Of a stretch of DNA of 28,877 nucleotides, positions 7,745 to 16,133 are shown one piece after another. The stretch comes from an uncultured Eubacteriales bacterium (GTDB taxonomy: Bacteria > Bacillota > Clostridia > Oscillospirales > CAG-272): contig CAKRPQ010000019.1 in NCBI GenBank assembly GCA_934385225.1, positions 1-28,877 on the forward strand, in the 5' to 3' direction. Both the position numbers and the translations under genes were made by a program. Each line of letters opens with the position of its first letter. The first letter of the stretch is position 1. Under the pieces are notes generated by a model. The model saw nothing but the letters and a program-made list of their open reading frames with translations, searched no databases and had not been told where the DNA came from.

Positions 7745-7780
7745 GTAATGGCAATCTTCGGAAAAACGGAGGATAGCGAT

Positions 7781-8641
7781 TTGGATATTTACAAAAAAGG
7801 CGACTATTATCTTCATCATACGGCCGACGAACACCCGCGCGACGAAATGTTTCCGACGCACGCGCACCGCTATTGCGAGCTTTTCTACTGCATAGCGGGC
7901 AAAGGCATTTACACCGTCGAGGGAACCGACTACCCGTTCTCGCCGGGAACGGTGATGCTGATGCGCTACGGCGAGGTTCATAAGCTGCATATCGACACGA
8001 GCGAAAGGTACGAGCGTATAGTCCTGCACTTTCCGATGTCTGTCTTTGACGACACGCCGTGGTCGGGGGAGTTGGCAAAGCTCTATACAGACCGTCCGCT
8101 CGGCAAGGGAAATATGTTTAAGGGCAGCGACGAGCAGACGGCGTATATCGAGAGGACTATGCGGAATATGTGCCGCGAGAACGTCACGGATGAGGCGGAG
8201 CGCATAGCACTTATGAACGCGGGACTTATGGCAGTTCTCGGCGAACTGCGGGGTATCACGGACGATGAGGGCGCAAACGTGCCGAAACCGCTTGCCGAGG
8301 GCGACGCAATATCGAACGAGATAGTTTCAAGCGTTATAGCATACATAAACGACCACCTGACCGAGGACTGGACGCTTGGTAAGCTCGAATCGAAGTTCTT
8401 TTTCAGCAAATCCTATCTGAACCGCGCGTTCAAAATGTCAACAGGTTCGTCCGTCTGGGATTATGTTGTGATGAAACGCCTGCTTGTGGCGCGTGCGCTC
8501 CTGCGCGAGGGAAAGAGCGCAAACGAGGCGAGCGAGGAATGCGGTTTTCGCGACTATTCGTCGTTTTACAGGCAGTATAAAAAGCGTTTCGGTGTATCTC
8601 CGTCGAGCGACAGACGGTCGCAGGACAAAAACAGAACTTAA
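7781..8641 (+). CDS. AraC-family transcriptional regulator
   Basis: The N-terminal half is a cupin-type sensor (FPTHAHRYCELFYCIAGKG, then a glycine/valine-rich barrel ending near GEVHKLHI). The C-terminal hundred residues form the double helix-turn-helix domain. Its typical landmarks are SKSYLNRAFK and, in the second unit, NEASEECGF followed by DYSSFYRQYKKRFGVSP. I chose the TTG at 7781 because GGAGGA (7768-7773) lies seven bases upstream and the apparent promoter starts transcription after the more distal ATG at 7748. The protein is then 286 residues. It diverges from the mannonate-type operon and is 44 bases upstream of a GH26 gene with no terminator between, so it may control both sides in response to a sugar. 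The inducer is unknown. Confidence 0.88.
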   Translation: MDIYKKGDYYLHHTADEHPRDEMFPTHAHRYCELFYCIAGKGIYTVEGTDYPFSPGTVMLMRYGEVHKLHIDTSERYERIVLHFPMSVFDDTPWSGELAKLYTDRPLGKGNMFKGSDEQTAYIERTMRNMCRENVTDEAERIALMNAGLMAVLGELRGITDDEGANVPKPLAEGDAISNEIVSSVIAYINDHLTEDWTLGKLESKFFFSKSYLNRAFKMSTGSSVWDYVVMKRLLVARALLREGKSANEASEECGFRDYSSFYRQYKKRFGVSPSSDRRSQDKNRT

Positions 8642-8685
8642 TTAAATTGAATTAAATTAAATTGAAAGGGAAAACAAAAACGAAG

Positions 8686-10725
8686 ATGAAAAACGGAAAA
8701 AAAATCACGGCATTTGCACTCTGCCTGCTTTGCGTACTCTCTCCGCTTACGTCCTGCGGGAAAAAGGAGGCGGAAGATCCGATCGAAACGAAAGAAACGA
8801 CCGCCGCGCCTGCGTCGGGCACTGCGGAGACGGAGGCGCACGAGCCGAGCGTACCCACCTATGACGAAAGCGAAACAATGCCGCCTCTTGTGACGGGCGA
8901 CAGCGTTTCCGCGACGGACTATAAGATTATAAGAGCCGATCTTTCGTCCGCGGGAACAAAATCGGTTGCGAGCAATATGTACAAAATGCTCACAAAGCTC
9001 CTCGGAAGCACGTCGATAGGCACGGACTCGGACGACGAGACGGAACACGAGATAATCCTCGGAAAAACGTCGCGCAAAGGATATGAAAATATCTGCGACG
9101 GGCTTAATTACGGCGACTGGTACATAACCTCGGACGGGAAAAACATCATTATCGCGGGCGGAAGCGACGAAGCACTCGCGATCGCGGCGAATTTTCTGCT
9201 TGAAAACCTCATCGACGTAAAGGCAAAGAGTTTCGTACTTCCCGACGGCGAATACAGATATACCGCGCCGATAACGTTCAAAAAACTCACTGTTGACGGC
9301 GTTGATATATCGGAATTTAAGATACTGAACAAGTCGCTTGACACCGAATTTAAGGATTTTTCGACAGCGATACGCACGCGCGTTATCGGAAAACCGCTTG
9401 AAAACGCGAACCCCGCTTTCTCCGACGTCGGTGACGGCGGACACTATATCGTCCTTGACGGCAGCGGGCTTATCGAGGACGAATACAGCATTACCGTCGA
9501 GAACGGCGACATCATAATAAAGGGCAGCCGCAATTCGCTTGCCGAGGCGAAAAAGACCTTCCTCGGAGAGTTCACAAAGGGACTCGGCGCGGAGGAATAT
9601 AACCTTACATCGGCTGATAACAAGACTTACAGCACGGGCAAAAAGGCGATCCCCTACACAAAGGATACTCTTATGCAGGTGATGGAGGACGTTTACGACT
9701 CAAAGGAGATAATCATCGGCGAGGAAGTACAGGGAAATACCGCCGACTGCATAAAAAGTGCGATAGATCTTTTCGTCAAGGCTACCGACGTTTACCCCGG
9801 TATTATGGGCATTGACCTTGCCTGCTACGGTATCGACCTTATGAAGCAAGACGACGCGTGGTGGAGCTCGTACATCTGCGATATCGTCGATTATTGCTCC
9901 GAGGGCGGAATACTCACCGCGTCATCGCACTTTGCGAATCCGTCGGGTAACACGATGGGAAGCGCGCGCTGCCGCGGACGACTCGGTTATGATGATACAA
10001 AAGAAGGCTACGAAAAAGCGTTTGAAGATCTTCTCACCGAGGGTACGGAGTACAACAGAATCTGGAAAGAGGAACTCGCCGCCGACGCGCGTTTCCTGAA
10101 AGCACTCGGCGATAACGGCGTAACCGTCCTCTGGCGGCCTCTCCACGAGTCGAACGGCGGCTGGTTCTGGTTCTGCACGACGCAGAACAAATATACGCTC
10201 GACGCTTCATACCTTAAACGTATGTGGATATATATTTACGATTACTATGTAAACGAACTCGGTCTTACAAATCTCGTCTGGAACTACGGTCCGAACACGT
10301 CGGGAAACGTAACCGATAAACCCGGAAGCACTATGAGTCCCTGGTACTGCTACCCCGGCGACGAATATGTCGATATGGTCGGCGTTGACTGGTACACGAG
10401 CGGAAATTTTGAAATAATGCAGGGCGATAACTACCTCACTCTTATCGAAAAAACGGGCAAGATCGGTGCTATAACGGAGTTCGGTACCGCGGGTGCGGCT
10501 CTCGCGAGCGACGGGCAGTCGCAGGAGGAGCTTTTTGACAGTATGGCACTCTACGGCACTCTACTTGAACTCGAACGCGAGGACTATAACTTCGTTTACC
10601 TGCTCACATGGGGCAGTAAATGGGGCATTCCCGCGATGGGCAAGGGCAGAGAATTTATGAAGACGGATATTGCAATCGGCAGATCCGAAGTAAAGGCGAT
10701 GTTCGATAAAATATCCAAAAAATGA
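8686..10725 (+). CDS. GH26-family (beta-mannanase-type) lipoprotein, copy 1
   Basis: The 679-residue protein is predicted to be exported and lipid-anchored: a lysine-rich start, hydrophobic stretch and lipobox LTSC, then an acidic/threonine linker. Two related alpha/beta segments follow. One contains EIILGKTSRKGYE and DWYITSDGKNIIIAGG; the other contains EYSITVENGDIIIKGS. The C-terminal half is a GH26 domain with the acid/base in RPLHESNGGW (E488) and the nucleophile in ITEFG (E598), 110 residues apart as usual. GH26 enzymes mostly cleave beta-1,4-mannans; exact substrate is not certain. The ATG at 8686 is preferred to a TTG at 8662 because signal peptides normally begin just before the lysine cluster. 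It probably shares a transcript with the AraC gene. Confidence 0.87.
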   Translation: MKNGKKITAFALCLLCVLSPLTSCGKKEAEDPIETKETTAAPASGTAETEAHEPSVPTYDESETMPPLVTGDSVSATDYKIIRADLSSAGTKSVASNMYKMLTKLLGSTSIGTDSDDETEHEIILGKTSRKGYENICDGLNYGDWYITSDGKNIIIAGGSDEALAIAANFLLENLIDVKAKSFVLPDGEYRYTAPITFKKLTVDGVDISEFKILNKSLDTEFKDFSTAIRTRVIGKPLENANPAFSDVGDGGHYIVLDGSGLIEDEYSITVENGDIIIKGSRNSLAEAKKTFLGEFTKGLGAEEYNLTSADNKTYSTGKKAIPYTKDTLMQVMEDVYDSKEIIIGEEVQGNTADCIKSAIDLFVKATDVYPGIMGIDLACYGIDLMKQDDAWWSSYICDIVDYCSEGGILTASSHFANPSGNTMGSARCRGRLGYDDTKEGYEKAFEDLLTEGTEYNRIWKEELAADARFLKALGDNGVTVLWRPLHESNGGWFWFCTTQNKYTLDASYLKRMWIYIYDYYVNELGLTNLVWNYGPNTSGNVTDKPGSTMSPWYCYPGDEYVDMVGVDWYTSGNFEIMQGDNYLTLIEKTGKIGAITEFGTAGAALASDGQSQEELFDSMALYGTLLELEREDYNFVYLLTWGSKWGIPAMGKGREFMKTDIAIGRSEVKAMFDKISKK

Positions 10726-10747
10726 TGTGCGTTTTTGTGATTTTGTG

Positions 10748-10775
10748 TTGACTTTTATGAAATTTGTGATATAAT
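10748..10775 (+). promoter_or_regulatory. Extended -10 promoter of the second GH26 gene
   Basis: TTGACT (10748-10753) and TATAAT (10770-10775) have a 16-base spacer, and TGA precedes the -10. A leader of about 50 bases follows, with a 6-bp inverted repeat (TGACCC 10794-10799, GGGTCA 10814-10819) whose right arm abuts the ribosome binding site. It lets copy 2 be expressed apart from copy 1. Confidence 0.8.
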
Positions 10776-10833
10776 AATATCGCAATTATATTATGACCCC
10801 ACATTTTTACTGCGGGTCAGGAGAGAGGGAAAA

Positions 10834-12834
10834 ATGAAAACAAACTCAAAAACAAAGGCGGTGCTTGCACTTATCGCCGCAGCACTTGCCGTTATCATTT
10901 CGCTTTTCGCACTTTCGTCGTGCGGAAAAACGGAATCCGAAAAGGGCAACGGCACGGGAGACGGCGCGGGTGGGACGGTAAAAGTCGAACTCGGAAAAGC
11001 GATTTCGGCTGCGGGCTACAAGATAGTCAGAAGCGACACATCGTCCGATACTCTTAAATCCATTGCGAGCGGTATGTATAAGGAATTCAGAAAAGCGACG
11101 GACGACGTTAAGATAGGCACCGACTATGACGGCGCGTCCGTACACGAAATTCTTCTCGGAAAAACGACGCGCAAGGGCTATGAAAACGTCTGCGACGGAC
11201 TCAATTACGGCGATTGGTACATAACCTCCGACAAAAACAACATCGTAATCGCCGGCGGAAGCGACGAATCAATGCAGGAGGCAGTCGATTATTTCCTTGA
11301 AAACTTTTTTGACGCGGAAAATGTGACTTTTTCGCTGCCGAAAACGGAATACAGACACATTACGCCTATTACATTCAAATCCCTTACGGTTGACGGCGTT
11401 GACATTACCGAATTCAGGCTGCTCAATAAGTCGCTCGATAAGGACGTGAACAGCTTCCTGTCTGCCATGCTTAAAAACGTAATCGGAAAGCCGATTACGG
11501 CAGCCGATCCCGCTTTCTCCGACGTCGGCGACGGCGGACACTATATCGTGCTTGACGGCGGCGGACTTATCGAGGACGAATACAGCATTACCGTCGAGAA
11601 CGGTGACATCATCATAAAGGGAAGCCGTAATTCGCTTGAAAAAGCGAAAGAGGCTTTCCTCGGCGAATTTACAAAGGGACTCGGAAGCGACGTTTATAAT
11701 CTTACATCGGCCGATAACAAGACTTACAGCACGGGCAAAAAGACGATACCTTATACAAAAGATATGCTTATGCAGGTGCTTACAGATGTCAGCGGTTCGA
11801 TGCATATGATCGTCGGCGAACAGCTTGACGGCGGTCAGACACCGACTATCTTCTCCGATTGCGTTAAACTCTTTACCGATGCGACAGGCACTTATCCGAG
11901 TATAATGGGCATCGACCTTGCCTGCTACGGTATTCAGCTTATGGATTGCGGCGATGAAAATTGGAGTTCTTTCATCTGCGATATTGTTGATTACTGTGCC
12001 GAGGGCGGTATAGTTACGGCTTCTTCGCACTTCGACAACCCCGGCGACCCCGCAAAGGCTGTCAGAGGAAATCTCCTCGGTCTTGAAAGCGGCGGCGGTA
12101 CACTCGAACAGTACGAGAAAGCTTTCGAAGAAGTTCTTACAGAGGGAACCGAGTTTAATACGTTCTGGAAGAACGAGCTTAAAGAAGACGCACGTTTCTT
12201 AAAGGCACTCGAAGATAACGGTGTCACCGTCCTTTGGCGACCGCTTCACGAGTCGAACGGAAACTGGTTCTGGTACTGCACAACGCAGGGAAGCAACACT
12301 CTTGACCCCTCTTATCTCCAAAGAATGTGGATCTACATCTACGACTACTATGTAAACGAGATCGGACTTACAAACCTTATCTGGGTTTACGGCCCGAATA
12401 CGTCGCCAAATGTTGACGATGAGCCCGGAGGTGTTATGAGTCCGTGGTACTGCTACCCCGGCGACGAGTACGTCGATATGGTCGGCGTTGACTGGTATTC
12501 GGACGGAGAACTCGAAATCCTTAAAGAAGATACCTATCAGATGTTTCTCGATAAAACAGGCAAGATCGGCTCTATTACCGAATTCGGTCCGTCCGGCTCG
12601 ATCTGGGCGGGCGACAGCGGAAAAAAACAGGAAGACTTATTCAGCGCAATGGATCTTTACGGAATGCTTTTCGATCTGAAACGTAACGAGGAACTGAATA
12701 TGGCGTATATTCTCACATGGGCAGGCACTAACAGTATCCATGAAATGGGCAAAGGCAAAGAATTTATGGAGACCGATTTCGCGCTTGACAGAGCCGACGT
12801 AAAGGCGATGTTTGATAAGCTGGCAGGTAAATAA
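10834..12834 (+). CDS. GH26-family (beta-mannanase-type) lipoprotein, copy 2
   Basis: This 666-residue protein is a close paralogue of the upstream GH26 protein over nearly its whole length. It has a signal peptide with lipobox LSSC, a short Gly/Lys-rich linker, the same two Y-x-I...IIIxG alpha/beta segments and a GH26 domain. The acid/base is E473 (RPLHESNGNW) and the nucleophile E583 (ITEFG), with the same 110-residue spacing. A GGAGAGAGGG site precedes the ATG. Linkers and some loops differ most (for example around residues 320-345 and after the nucleophile), which may give different substrate preference. It has its own promoter and terminator. The tandem arrangement indicates local duplication. 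Confidence 0.87.
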   Translation: MKTNSKTKAVLALIAAALAVIISLFALSSCGKTESEKGNGTGDGAGGTVKVELGKAISAAGYKIVRSDTSSDTLKSIASGMYKEFRKATDDVKIGTDYDGASVHEILLGKTTRKGYENVCDGLNYGDWYITSDKNNIVIAGGSDESMQEAVDYFLENFFDAENVTFSLPKTEYRHITPITFKSLTVDGVDITEFRLLNKSLDKDVNSFLSAMLKNVIGKPITAADPAFSDVGDGGHYIVLDGGGLIEDEYSITVENGDIIIKGSRNSLEKAKEAFLGEFTKGLGSDVYNLTSADNKTYSTGKKTIPYTKDMLMQVLTDVSGSMHMIVGEQLDGGQTPTIFSDCVKLFTDATGTYPSIMGIDLACYGIQLMDCGDENWSSFICDIVDYCAEGGIVTASSHFDNPGDPAKAVRGNLLGLESGGGTLEQYEKAFEEVLTEGTEFNTFWKNELKEDARFLKALEDNGVTVLWRPLHESNGNWFWYCTTQGSNTLDPSYLQRMWIYIYDYYVNEIGLTNLIWVYGPNTSPNVDDEPGGVMSPWYCYPGDEYVDMVGVDWYSDGELEILKEDTYQMFLDKTGKIGSITEFGPSGSIWAGDSGKKQEDLFSAMDLYGMLFDLKRNEELNMAYILTWAGTNSIHEMGKGKEFMETDFALDRADVKAMFDKLAGK

Positions 12835-12843
12835 AATTATTCG

Positions 12844-12888
12844 GGGTGTTAAAAAACTCGTTCGGGTTTTTTTAACACCCTTTTTTTA
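12844..12888 (+). terminator. Rho-independent terminator after GH26 copy 2
   Basis: GGGTGTTAA (12844-12852) pairs with TTAACACCC (12872-12880); the flanking A-run and T-run extend the stem, and a T-tract follows. Confidence 0.9.
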
Positions 12889-12970
12889 TTTATAACGCCT
12901 AACTTACGTGTTTGCTTGAATATTTATGTATTCATTTTCAATAAAAACGAAAAAATATTCAGAAAACCTC

Positions 12971-12999
12971 TTGACAAGGTGAATATTATGCAGTATAAT
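12971..12999 (+). promoter_or_regulatory. Consensus sigma-A promoter of argGH
   Basis: Exact TTGACA (12971-12976) and exact TATAAT (12994-12999) are 17 bases apart, a perfect consensus promoter. Transcription should start near 13006, which excludes the far-upstream in-frame start at 12916. An inverted repeat TGAAT-8-TATTCA-like (12917-12934) lies upstream and could be an arginine repressor site. Confidence 0.9.
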
Positions 13000-13041
13000 A
13001 AACGCATAAAAGAATTATTATTCATTTCGGAGGACATAAAA

Positions 13042-14283
13042 ATGAGTATGAAGATTGATAAAAGCAAAATAAAGAAGGTCGTCCTTGCGTATTCGGGCGG
13101 ACTTGACACGTCGATAATAATTCCGTGGCTCAAAGAGAACTATAATAACTGCGAGGTCGTCGCCGTTTCGGGCAACGTCGGTCAGGCGGACGAGCTTGAA
13201 GGACTTGAAGAAAAGGCACTCAAAACGGGCGCGTCGAAGCTGTACGTCCTTGACCTTACGGACGATTACGTCGATAACTATATAATCCCGACAATGAAAG
13301 CGGGCGCGGTTTACGAGGACTATCTGCTCGGCACGTCGCACGCGCGTCCCTGCATTGCGAAAGGACTTGTCGAAATCGCGCTTAAAGAAAACGCGGACGC
13401 GATCTGCCACGGCTGCACGGGCAAGGGCAACGACCAGGTGCGTTTTGAGCTTGCGATAAAGCATTTCGCGCCCGATATGCCGATAATAGCTCCGTGGCGC
13501 GAGTGGGACATCAAATCGCGCGACGAGGAGATAGATTACGCCGAGGCGCATAATATTCCGCTCAAAATAAACCGCGAAACGAACTATTCAAAGGACAAAA
13601 ATCTCTGGCACCTTTCGCACGAGGGACTTGACCTTGAAGATACGGCAAACGAGCCGCAGTACGAGAAAAAAGGATTTCTTGAAATGGGCGTCTCGCCCAT
13701 TGACGCGCCCGATAAGCCGACGTATATCGAGCTTGAATTTGAAAAGGGCATACCGACCTCGCTTGACGGCGTGAAGATGAGCGCAAAGGAGATTATTCTC
13801 GCGCTTAACAAGATCGGCGGCGAGAACGGAATAGGCATAATCGACATCGTCGAAAACCGCCTTGTCGGTATGAAGTGCCGCGGCGTTTACGAGACGCCGG
13901 GCGGAACTATCCTCTATAAGGCGCACGAGGCGCTCGAATCGATCTGCCTTGATAAACTCACGATGCACGAAAAGCAGAAACTGTCGATCACCTTTGCCGA
14001 GCTTGTCTATAACGGTCAGTGGTTCACGCCTCTGCGCGAGGCACTCTCCGCATTCGTCGATAAGACGCAGGAGAAGGTCACGGGCAAGGTCAGGCTGAAA
14101 CTCTATAAGGGCAACATCATAAAAGCGGGCGTCGAGAGTAAATATTCGCTTTACAGCGAGGAGATAGCGACGTTCGGCGAGAGCGACTACGACCAGACCG
14201 ACGCAGGCGGATTCATAAACCTCTACGGACTGCCGATAAAGGTTCAGGCGATGGTAGACAAGGCAAATTCGGAAGAAAAATAA
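13042..14283 (+). CDS. argG: Argininosuccinate synthase
   Basis: The enzyme joins citrulline and aspartate using ATP, the penultimate step of arginine synthesis, in the cytoplasm. The ATP-pyrophosphatase P-loop is AYSGGLDTS (residues 16-24). The family segments GTSHARP, CHGCTGKGNDQVRFE and APWREW follow. Length is 413 residues, normal for the family. An open frame extends to 12916, but the ATG at 13042 has a CGGAGGA site and lies just after the perfect promoter, so it is the start. argH follows nine bases later. Confidence 0.97.
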   Translation: MSMKIDKSKIKKVVLAYSGGLDTSIIIPWLKENYNNCEVVAVSGNVGQADELEGLEEKALKTGASKLYVLDLTDDYVDNYIIPTMKAGAVYEDYLLGTSHARPCIAKGLVEIALKENADAICHGCTGKGNDQVRFELAIKHFAPDMPIIAPWREWDIKSRDEEIDYAEAHNIPLKINRETNYSKDKNLWHLSHEGLDLEDTANEPQYEKKGFLEMGVSPIDAPDKPTYIELEFEKGIPTSLDGVKMSAKEIILALNKIGGENGIGIIDIVENRLVGMKCRGVYETPGGTILYKAHEALESICLDKLTMHEKQKLSITFAELVYNGQWFTPLREALSAFVDKTQEKVTGKVRLKLYKGNIIKAGVESKYSLYSEEIATFGESDYDQTDAGGFINLYGLPIKVQAMVDKANSEEK

Positions 14284-14292
14284 GGAATAAAT

Positions 14293-15696
14293 ATGAGCGA
14301 AAAAATGTGGGCGGGCAGGACGAGCGGCGTTACCGACAAAACGGCGGACGATTTCAATTCGTCCGTGCACATCGACTGCCGAATGTATGAAGAGGATATA
14401 AAAGGAAGCATAGCGCACGCGAAAATGCTCGGTAAATGCGGGATAATTTCGGCGGACGAGGCAGATACACTTGTTGGCGGCCTTTCGGAGCTTCTCTCGG
14501 ACATAAAGAGCGGAAAGACCGAGATAGATATGGCGAGCGAGGACATTCATATGTTCGTCGAGGCGACGCTCACGGCGCGCATAGGCGAGGTCGGCAAAAA
14601 GCTGCACACCGCGCGAAGCCGTAACGACCAGGTTGCGCTTGATACGCGCCTGTATGCAATGAAAAAGACCGACGAAATAATCGCGGGCGTTTACGATCTC
14701 ATATCCGCGCTTTGCGAGAAAGCCGAGGAGAACAAGACGGCGATAATGCCGGGCTATACGCACCTGAGGCGCGCACAGCCGGTGCTCTTTTCGCACCACC
14801 TGCTCGCATATACGATGATGCTCCTGCGCGACGCAGACAGACTTTCGGACGCGAAAAAACGCACAAACGTTTCGCCTATCGGCTCGTGTGCACTTGCGGG
14901 AACGACGTATGAGACGGATCGCTTTTTTGAAGCGAAGCTGCTCGGCTTTGACGCGGTGTCGGAGAACAGTATGGACGGCGTTTCGGACAGGGATTTCTGC
15001 GTCGAGCTTGTCGGCGCGATTTCGATACTGATGATGCATCTCTCGCGCTTCTCGGAGGAGATAATACTCTGGTCGTCGGGCGAGTTCGGCTTTGTCGCTC
15101 TTTCGGACCTCTATACGACAGGCTCGTCGATAATGCCGCAGAAGAAAAACCCCGATATGGCGGAGCTTGTGCGCGGAAAAACGGGCAGAATCTACGGCGA
15201 TCTTGTCGCACTTCTCACGGTTCTAAAAGGAATACCGCTCGCCTACAATAAGGATATGCAGGAGGATAAGGAGAGCCTTTTCGACGCTGTCGATACGGTT
15301 CTCGCGTGCCTTTCGGTGACGGTCCCTATGGTAAAGACGATGACGGTATATCCGGAAAACATGAAAAAAGCGGCGGGCGAGGGCTTCATAAACGCGACAG
15401 ACCTTGCAGATTACCTTGTAAAAAAGGGAATGCCGTTCAGGAGCGCGTATAAGATAGCGGGAAAGATAGTCGCGCGTTGCAGTGCCGACGAAAAGGTGCT
15501 TGAAACGCTCCCGCTATCGGTCTACCGCGAGTACAGCGAGCTTTTTGACGACGACGTTTACGGCGAAATCTCGCTTGATACCTGCGTAAAAAAGAGAAAT
15601 TCTTACGGCGGAACGTCGCCTTCATCGGTCGATACGCAGATAGCGTCCGTAAAAGAAAAAATCGGAAAATATCTTAAAGAAAAAACGAAACCGTAA
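14293..15696 (+). CDS. argH: Argininosuccinate lyase
   Basis: The enzyme splits argininosuccinate into arginine and fumarate, the last step of arginine synthesis. The fumarase/aspartase superfamily signature GSSIMPQKKNPD is at residues 277-288. HTARSRND (105-112) and the catalytic histidine segment PGYTHLRRAQP (153-163) are present. The 467-residue length is normal. It sits nine bases after argG, in the same operon, and ends at a hairpin that also serves the opposing phage-like cassette. Confidence 0.97.
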   Translation: MSEKMWAGRTSGVTDKTADDFNSSVHIDCRMYEEDIKGSIAHAKMLGKCGIISADEADTLVGGLSELLSDIKSGKTEIDMASEDIHMFVEATLTARIGEVGKKLHTARSRNDQVALDTRLYAMKKTDEIIAGVYDLISALCEKAEENKTAIMPGYTHLRRAQPVLFSHHLLAYTMMLLRDADRLSDAKKRTNVSPIGSCALAGTTYETDRFFEAKLLGFDAVSENSMDGVSDRDFCVELVGAISILMMHLSRFSEEIILWSSGEFGFVALSDLYTTGSSIMPQKKNPDMAELVRGKTGRIYGDLVALLTVLKGIPLAYNKDMQEDKESLFDAVDTVLACLSVTVPMVKTMTVYPENMKKAAGEGFINATDLADYLVKKGMPFRSAYKIAGKIVARCSADEKVLETLPLSVYREYSELFDDDVYGEISLDTCVKKRNSYGGTSPSSVDTQIASVKEKIGKYLKEKTKP

Positions 15697-15729
15697 AAAA
15701 ACCCGCCCTTGCCACAGGCAAGAGCGGGT
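15694..15729. terminator. Terminator between argH and the phage-like cassette
   Basis: A long stem (ACCCGC-CTTGCC/GGCAAG-GCGGGT, one bulged pair, loop ACA) lies between the convergent argH and head-connector genes. Read on the minus strand it is followed by a run of seven T, so it is strongest as the end of the phage-like operon. Read on plus the T-tract is weak. Confidence 0.85.
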
Positions 15730-15734
15730 ATTCT

Positions 15735-16124
15735 TTAACATTTGTAGGCGTCCTCTATCTGCCCGTGCGTGAGGGGCAGCGCGGAGAACATATCATTCAT
15801 TGCCTTCTCGTAAAGCTCGAAAAATTTGTCCGAAAGCTCCGTATTCTCGTCCGTTACAAGCATTGACGCGACGTAGTAAACGGCAGGCGCGGCAAATCTG
15901 TCAAGAAGCGGGAAGTCGCCGAAAATATCGGTTCCGCACACGGCGTGACAGTCCTCCCCGACAATGCCGAGCTGCTTTTTCACGACACCGTCAAGCGACG
16001 AATTTTGATTTATGAACGTCGCGAGGACGAACGGAAATCTGTCGTCGTAGTCACGCGTGTCGGAGAAGGTGTTCGTCTCGCCGATGAGGGCATACGCCGT
16101 TTCTCTTATGTCGTCACACTTCAT
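15735..16124 (-). CDS. Putative head-tail connector/head-completion protein
   Basis: This small acidic protein (129 residues) has no motif I can name with certainty. It is the last gene of the phage-like operon, directly after the coat gene (9-base gap, no strong ribosome binding site, so probably coupled). Position right after the coat gene and a helical composition are typical of connector or gp4/gp6-like proteins that close the portal vertex. The function is inferred mainly from position. Confidence 0.5.
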   Translation of the reverse strand: MKCDDIRETAYALIGETNTFSDTRDYDDRFPFVLATFINQNSSLDGVVKKQLGIVGEDCHAVCGTDIFGDFPLLDRFAAPAVYYVASMLVTDENTELSDKFFELYEKAMNDMFSALPLTHGQIEDAYKC

Positions 16125-16133
16125 ATCGAGTAA

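Noticed and set aside
7748..7780. ATG at 7748 as start of the AraC gene
   Set aside because: It lies upstream of the transcription start predicted from the strong promoter at 7716-7744 and has no ribosome binding site, whereas TTG at 7781 has one at ideal spacing.
12916..13041. 42-residue N-terminal extension of argG
   Set aside because: It spans the perfect consensus promoter and lacks a ribosome binding site; the family start matches 13042.
13588..15039. 483-residue minus-strand open frame opposite argG-argH
   Set aside because: It is antisense to two unmistakable enzymes and has a low-complexity Arg/Val composition typical of shadow frames.
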